Below, one piece after another: positions 58,073 through 64,000 of a stretch of 64,000 nucleotides of DNA. The stretch spans positions 293,502 through 357,501 of the forward strand of contig NMRA01000459.1 in assembly GCA_002633005.1 (NCBI GenBank). Direction: 5' to 3'. How positions within the stretch are numbered: position 1 is the stretch's first letter; the number at the start of each line of letters is the position of its first letter. Source of the stretch: Phoronis australis (lineage: Eukaryota > Phoronida > Phoronidae). The notes beneath the pieces were generated by a model. The model had not been told where the DNA came from, did not search any database, and worked only from the letters and a program-made list of their open reading frames with translations. The position numbers and the translations under genes are program-made.

Positions 58073-60183
58073 AAACTGCATAAACTGTGGAAAACCAGCG
58101 GGATTTCAGGCGGTCTATTGGCCATGTTGTACTCGAACTAAAATTTGGAGCAAAACTTCAAATCTTGTCTGACAGGGAGATGAATCTGAATAATTTGTCA
58201 CGTGGTCAGGCCAAAAACTAGCATAACTGGACCTGGTCTCAGCTTTTGTTTCAAAATTTAGACAGTATTTTTAATTGTCGTTATTTTAAAAAAGAAAAAG
58301 GCACCTGGTGCCAGCTGAAATGGATCCGAATGCTCCTTTCTTATCCAACTGCACCTTGTGTCAACTTTGTGACAAAGGTTTCAAACTCGGCGTAAACTCC
58401 AGCCAATTCTGCTGTTACATGGTATTAGGTGGTGGTATACAGAGTACTTAAAATGAACAATCTACTATATTGCATGTAGGCGAGTGACATCAGATGTTAG
58501 AGTGTGCACTTGTGGTCTACATAAATGTTTCAAAGACTGTCCGATATAGGGAATAGTGTGAAAGTCAGATGACTAATTCTTGAAGAGTATTAAAAAATAC
58601 ATTTTATGTGTAATATTATTAAATGTTATGTAATGGTATGAGAGTTGTTGTTTGACTAAAAAATAAAGCCATACACGTATGTAAGTGTCCTGCTTTGTTG
58701 GGTATGAAGAGGGGTATGGGGACGTATTTATATTATAGTCTGGTAATATCTCCAGAATTTGGCGTATAGAAATTGATTTGACAAGTGAAATTTTATTTTC
58801 TAATTTTTCAGGAAAGATATGTAGTGCAAAATTAATGTTTTATGATGTTCAAGTTATGTGTCATACCCAGACAACGTTTTTAAAAATTACTGAGCTTACT
58901 GCCAATGTTAGGAAACCCTGAGAATTGCAAAAGTTTCAATTTTGGCAATTTGTTGAGAACTTTTACTGAACAGTTCAGTTGAACTCTGCACAGTTTGTGT
59001 TGCATTAGGTGCCATCTCATGATTTTAGTATCATTACTGTGCATTGGTCAGAATTTGGCCATCCAAGAAACTCATTTAGTTTTTCTTACTAACTTGAAAG
59101 TATACCATCTGGTTGTTCATTCGGTAATCAGCTCTTACCATGGGAATTGTTCCTAAAACATAAATTACTGATTTCATTATATAGTAATATTGCATTTTTC
59201 TTAATTTTGGAGTTTGAAAATTGTGATTTTGAAACCAATGAAAGTATTCTGTGATAAAGGAATGCAACTTAGCGACGTTTAAGGTAATGGAAACCCTTTT
59301 AATTTGTAGTGGAGCACCTTATTGAGTATGTTTCTGAAGATGAACAGTTCTGCTGCTTCAGTCATTTCAGTGGAACTACAGTTCTTACATATCACGATCG
59401 CGGGAACAAGTGTTCACTCTCACTATGTTGTTCTGGCGAATAAGTTTTGTTGTTCAATATTCTAATGTTTAGTAATGACGTATTTGCCAGTAATATGACG
59501 CGAGTTGAACCCACTAATTGGCATAGTAAATGCACAGTAACATTACATTTTCGAAAATTTTGCCGGTCTTTCATTTTTCCGATTCAGGTAACCACGGGGG
59601 CAATTTAGTACATGAAGTTTTACAAAATTATGTGTTCGGATTAATCAGTGTTGTCCGGTTTCATCCGTTGTATTTTCACAGAGAGTTTAGGATGAGCCAT
59701 TCTCATGCATGATCATCAAGGTGATATCACCACCTGTGCCTTCGTTTTGATGATAACTGGCAAATTTGCATTCTGAGTAAAAAGCTGGGGGATATGTAAA
59801 CAACTAACGTGACTAATTAATCCGGCTGAGGCTTGTTATCTGATAACTAAATTTAATTGGCAACTTAAACGGCTTCGTGATAACGGGTGTATGATTTAAT
59901 TTCATTTGCTGTAGCCTAAGCCTAAACTTAATTGATGCATTCAAAAGCCATGTGATTATTATAGGCAGGCGACATCTTCAAAAAAACAAATACTTAGGAG
60001 GTGATCGACGATCGCCGCTAAGTTCAATGTAATAACTCATCTTGCTCGTGTGAAAACTGCACCAAAATCTGATGCCAACTTTCTCAATAAGCCCAACGTG
60101 TGTGTAGGTGGGCGGTAAAAAAGATCTCCGCCCAGAAAAACACGTGCCACGTGCTGCACTGTAGTGAATGTCATCCCCGTAAA
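58073..60183. repeat. 2.1-kb duplicated block, copy 2
   Basis: This is the second copy of 55318-57419. It has a 19-base extra segment near 60040 ('ttgctcgtgtgaaaactg'-like) and small indels. It carries no GPS2 exon, so it is not a second gene. Confidence 0.92.
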
Positions 60184-60234
60184 GGCATAAAGAATTCCTC
60201 TACTGGCAGTGACATAAAAAACACGTGGCACGTG
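60141..60234. promoter_or_regulatory. Twin E-boxes in a tandem ~82-bp repeat
   Basis: CACGTG-C-CACGTG at 60141-60153 and CACGTG-G-CACGTG at 60222-60234 lie in two tandem copies of an 82-bp unit ('gtgctg.actNtagtgaatgtca', 'taaaggc.taaagaN.tcct'). CACGTG is the core bound by MYC/MAX, USF and CLOCK-type bHLH factors. In copy 1 of the large duplication the equivalent site has only one intact CACGTG. Confidence 0.45.
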
Positions 60235-60299
60235 CTGAACTCTAGTGAATGTCAATCTCGTTAAAGGCGTAAAGAGCTCCTCAACTGGCAATGATATAA

Positions 60300-61715
60300 T
60301 GAAAGACGCAGTTTTGCAATGTTCAGTTATCTTGTTAGCAACATTCTCCTTCGGACGCGTTGGTAAGGTAACTGCACATGTAAATCTAGATAATAAGACA
60401 TTAGTCTTTACTTTCTGATAACCGGGAATGTTCTCATAAGAACCATGTTGATCTAGATGCAATACAGTTCTTGACGTCGACGTTGCGTAGACATAACTTT
60501 GTCATAAGTAACCGAACAATAGACCTACTTTGTAATTCTGCTCAGGATTTTTATTTAAGAAGTTATGAGGTGCAGAATGTGCCCGGTGCTAACTCATTGA
60601 TTTGGTTGCATAGCAACCTTCCGGCCACATGCATCTTCGTCAACAGAAATCATGCAGAGCGTTTTAATGTATACTATTGACTATTTTTGAATACCTCCGA
60701 TAATTATGCCAACAGTGGTCGTACGTGCTCGCTAACTCGACTATCCTTGACCAGCGCCAAGTGATTGTTTGTCCTCCAAAATGGCGCACTTTCGGTTACT
60801 GATGAGATCAACTGATTACAGAGCTCGGCACCTAGCTAACGCCAATAAGTCACATGTGGGGACTTGACGAAAATCCCAGGTCGTCAAACGAAATCTGAGG
60901 TCTCTAAAACTGAAGACAAATCGTGGACTAATGTAAAAAAAGAAAAAAAGGGTCGTGCCGTTCTCAATTCTCGGAAAATTACGCACATCAATTTCTTTCC
61001 GTGAATATGCACCATTCACTTCAATTCCTGATAACGAGGAATGCAGACGATCGCATACACTGTCACTAGTAGCGCATGTTTCGTGGTCCGATCTTGCCCC
61101 AATGCAAACAATTCCGACTTCAGTCTGATTACTTCCTGTGCATGAGTGTAATTTAAGCGCGTTTGATGTTTGCTGGCTGTTGAGGGTGGCAAATGCACTG
61201 ATTTCGCAAAATAAACGGAACTCTTGCTGTTACTAAATTTTTATTTCCGTTCACAAATTAATACGCGTGGTCTACCAGAGGCCTCGCTGCTGAAGAAAAC
61301 CGCAAGATCGATTTTAAAAATTCGAAGTCGCTGTTCGGATTTACTTTTCAACTTTAAAAATCAATCATGTCGGTCGTTTGCCTTACTTTTTCTTTTTTTT
61401 TGTTTTTTTTTTCGTACGCTTAACGGGCACCTTAGTTTACGACCACAGTCGTCTCATCCAACACAAAGTCTGCCTTGCTGATTTCAATTTGTGACGACAC
61501 CATCAAGCTTTTGATGTGCCTAAGAATTCGCTGGATTCTCTGGGGATGAACAGTGCAGACTTTCTTGTCCACTTGCGTGCTAATCATTTTAGTGTCAGTG
61601 TTGTCTAATGAGTAATCTTATGGCGTACATGTATTATTGTCCTCAGTGTCCTGAAATGGCACAGCATCACTCTCATCCAAAGGTATTTGTTCACACTGCA
61701 AGCTCTTGTCATGTG
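60300..61715. other. No recognised gene
   Basis: A poly-T stretch lies at about 61390-61412. The first (signal-peptide) exon of the downstream Ly6/uPAR gene may lie here or further upstream. A Met followed by a Phe-rich stretch at 61367 looks signal-like, but its nearest donor does not match the phase of the next exon. Confidence 0.35.
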
Positions 61716-61962
61716 CATGCGCGCACCCGGGGGGGGGGGCTCGAAGGAGCCCCCCATTTGGCCAAGTGGACAAAAAGGTCCGCCTCAGAGAAACGAGAAG
61801 TCCGACAAAACGAGACAAAAAGTCCACTAAACAGGCGCATACGCACAATTCGCAGCTTTGGACGTGGTACTCCGTTTTTTTTTTAGTCCTTCGTCTGCTT
61901 TTGTCGGTAAAGACATCGAGGGAAATCCGAGCCCCCCATATTAAAGGCTGGGTGCGCGCGTG
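61716..61962 (+). repeat. MITE-like repeat, family A (best-preserved copy)
   Basis: It begins CATGCGCGCACCC and ends GGGTGCGCGCGTG, a nearly perfect 13-bp terminal inverted repeat, with G and C runs next to the left end. The internal blocks 'catttggccaagtgg' and 'gtccgcctcagagaaacga' match the other copies. It lies just upstream of the Ly6/uPAR exons. Confidence 0.8.
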
Positions 61963-62181
61963 ATGTATAAGTCACAATCTCATATTCTTTTTAATACATA
62001 CTGTATGAGTAGTTTGTCATTACAATGCAGAAGAAATTGTATTATAGCATTTTGGGCTGCAATCCTGGCGCCAATACATGGGCAAAGTGGCAAACGCCAT
62101 TGGCTTTCTTTTAATTATCAGTGAGCTTAGGAGGGGATGGTTTTTGAAAAATTAGTGAAACCGAATGTATGTTGTTTTCAG

Positions 62182-62878
62182 TTGGCATCGAGTGTTTCGT
62201 CTGCTTCTCCAACTGCTCTTACTGGGATCCTAATGAGAGATCACAAGATGTCGTAGCCAGCTGTTCGTCAGGTTACTGCATGGTCATTAAGCAAAAGGGT
62301 GAGGACGCCGTAGTTTATGATTCCTCATCAGATTAATGGTTATCAATTGCTTTAATTTTTTATAATGAGCATGTTTGGGAAAGTTGCTGATATTCGCCAT
62401 ATCTTCACATAACTCCAATGATGGTCTTACTTGCAGTATACCTAACGTCAGTTGTGGGCACTGGTGGTTTTCGGACTTCGACTTCAGAAGCGCTAAAATT
62501 CTTAAGTCAAGTATTTGGCGTATAACAGCGGCTGAAAATGTACATAACATTCTGTTCTAATTCGAAGTTGTTTTAGGTGCGATCAAATTGAGAAGCTGTG
62601 GTCTATTATCTTACAAGAACCGCCTGCTCCCAGCTCCAAAGTGCTTTCAAGAAGAAGAGAGAGAGATTGTGAAAGGTCTGCGTGTACCGGCCGCCCTTTT
62701 TTGCTCATGTGACAAACCTCTTTGCAATAACAAAAACAGCGACTCTTATAATTCTTTACCAGTCCAAGCGGCCAAATCTAGAAATTGTGCAAAATGGTAC
62801 CGTTGCGACACCAAGATTTTTCTAATTGGTTTTGTTTCAAATTATTTCTTAGTGTTGTTAAGACAATTTGTAAGATGA
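62182..62878 (+). CDS. Ly6/uPAR (three-finger) domain protein, last two exons
   Basis: Exon 62182-62298 (acceptor gttgttttcag, donor AAGG|GTGAGG) reads GIECFVCFSNCSYWD...CSSGYCMVIKQK. Exon 62577-62878 (acceptor gttgttttag) joins in phase 1 and reads AIKLRSCG...KCF...LFCSCDKPLCNN, then a linker and a hydrophobic tail (IFLIGFVSNYFLVLL) before the stop. The ten domain cysteines and the closing CDxxLCNN are the signature of LU domains. The tail suggests a GPI-anchor signal, so the protein is probably on the outer cell surface. The RSCG after the mid-domain resembles the sleepless/quiver branch, but that assignment is tentative. The 5' exon with the signal peptide was not found. Two more cysteines (NCAKWYRC) precede the tail. 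Confidence 0.82.
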
Positions 62879-63228
62879 TGGAATTTTTTCTGATTGTTGG
62901 TCCTCTCCATTACATGCAATTGTGCTTTGGGAATGAAGCATATAAGGATAACCCTTCATTTTTAATTTCATCCTGCGCTTTTCAATCCATGGAATTATAT
63001 ATTTAAATCCACGATGACTGAATGGTCTTGATTCTTAAAACCGTCATTTGTAATCGCATGACCGCCATGTTTTGTTAAAATTTTAATTTTTGCTCTGAAT
63101 GCGAATTTCTAAAAAGACTAAGCCGCGGCCAATTTGTGTGACTCGTGTTAGAACTGCCACGTATAGTGTCCCAAAAATTTACCAACACCTCATTACATCG
63201 TCGTTTAAATTCGATTAGTTTCCGTCTA
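62879..63228. other. Ly6/uPAR gene 3' flank
   Basis: Probable 3' untranslated sequence. No AATAAA is found before 63228, so the polyadenylation site is not placed. Confidence 0.35.
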
Positions 63229-63360
63229 CAGTGGCGGATCTAGGATATCACAAGGGGGGCAACATTTTGTCTGTAAACATTTCCTCAAAGCACGATTGTA
63301 GATGCGCATAGCACCGAATGGGGGAGGTCGGGAGGGGGTTAGACCCCCTCCCGCCAGGAA
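63229..63360. repeat. MITE family C relative with inner palindrome
   Basis: It opens CAGTGGCGGATCTAGGA, like the ends of family C, and has the inner palindrome GGGAGGGGGT-tag-ACCCCCTCCC at about 63331-63353. The far end could not be found, so the copy may be truncated or a different subfamily. Confidence 0.55.
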
Positions 63361-64000
63361 AATGTTTCTGTTTTTTCCTCTAAAAATAAAGCATTTTCTA
63401 CGACACACATTGATTCAAAGATACCTACTTGTTTAAGATTCACAGCGTTTGCGCGCGAAACCTACTTCTTTTTGTAACATTTATTACACTTTTTATATTT
63501 AGTGCAGTCAGTTCGTAACAAATTTTGTTGTATTTAAAATAGTCTTCAGCTGCCCAAAAGACCAAATCCGTTTTTTGTGTTGGCATTAATGACGCGATTG
63601 CTTTGGAAATCGTCTTAAGTTAAGATTTGACAAAGAGAATTATGAGTTTCTGAGTGATTCACTAAGGTTTCGATTGAAATTCACATCTTCTGTTTTTCAT
63701 CGTCACTCAGATTCCATTTTCTTTAAAAATGAAGTAATTTTCTTCATTGCGCAGTGTAGCAGACGACGGAAACGGAGTCGTAGTGCGCAGCGCCACTGCC
63801 GGTCGTCTGAGATATCGCGGGAGAGCCTATACTTAGCCATAGTTCCGTTACGATTGCGCCGTGTTCCGAATTTGACACTTGAAATTGGATCTGAGCCCCC
63901 CCTACACTAAAACTACACACATTTAAATCTTGTTTCAGCCATATAATTCTAACTACTGGGGTTAATTAATAAACTCAACATTTCCCTACGCTCTTGCTGT
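63361..64000. other. No recognised feature
   Basis: Non-coding as far as can be seen. A CG-rich patch at 63765-63825 in otherwise AT-rich sequence contains an 'agacgacgg...ccggtcgtct' imperfect palindrome. The 78-codon frame over it has no domain. Confidence 0.35.

Noticed and set aside
58073-60183. A second GPS2 gene copy
   Set aside because: Only 3' UTR and downstream sequence are duplicated; no coding exon is included.
61367-61420. Signal-peptide exon for the Ly6/uPAR gene
   Set aside because: The Phe-rich stretch is mostly a poly-T run, and the available donor does not give the phase needed for 62182.

Overview
This window looks like a piece of a repeat-rich, AT-leaning animal genome. 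Few exons lie among many small interspersed repeats, introns are GT-AG, and there is one sized assembly gap (7518-8074) plus three isolated single N bases (14887, 40863, 58072). The clearest gene is GPS2, a metazoan subunit of the NCoR/SMRT corepressor. The mixture of an R2-like retrotransposon, a Tx1/L1-like LINE, other LINE remnants, a THAP fragment and GC-tipped MITE-like repeats resembles a marine invertebrate such as amphioxus, a hemichordate or an echinoderm. I cannot decide the species from sequence alone.

Layout. Positions 1-14100 are mostly non-coding and hold dispersed MITE-like repeats and the gap. At 14113-14354 lies the last coding exon of a PLAC8/cornifelin-family gene. From 15 to 31 kb there are more MITEs, decayed LINE fragments, a satellite array with a hairpin minisatellite (25.9-28.1 kb), and one of two inverted copies of a repeat also present at 10.3-10.7 kb. 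From 31.05 to 36.44 kb sits a nested transposon: a dead R2-like element on the + strand, split by a Tx1/L1-like LINE on the - strand and also carrying a short TTA-tailed insert. From 36.4 to 43 kb there are two elements with terminal inverted repeats and no convincing gene.

From 44040 to 55273 the complete GPS2 coding sequence can be assembled from eight exons in consistent phase (340 residues; the human protein is of similar size). Its introns hold a three-monomer higher-order satellite, three minisatellites and a tRNA-derived SINE. A 2.1-kb block starting just after the GPS2 stop is repeated about 2.75 kb downstream at a few per cent divergence. The second copy starts exactly at a single N, so this may be two uncollapsed haplotypes. 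Between the copies is a THAP zinc-finger fragment broken by a frameshift. From 62182 to 62878 lie the last two exons of a Ly6/uPAR (three-finger) protein with a hydrophobic tail.

No operon-like or defence-like system was recognised. The genes are unrelated neighbours. The most informative structures are the nested retrotransposons, the probable haplotype duplication, repeat-borne DR1 nuclear-receptor motifs and twin E-boxes, and the intronic higher-order satellite. All coordinates and comparisons were made by eye.
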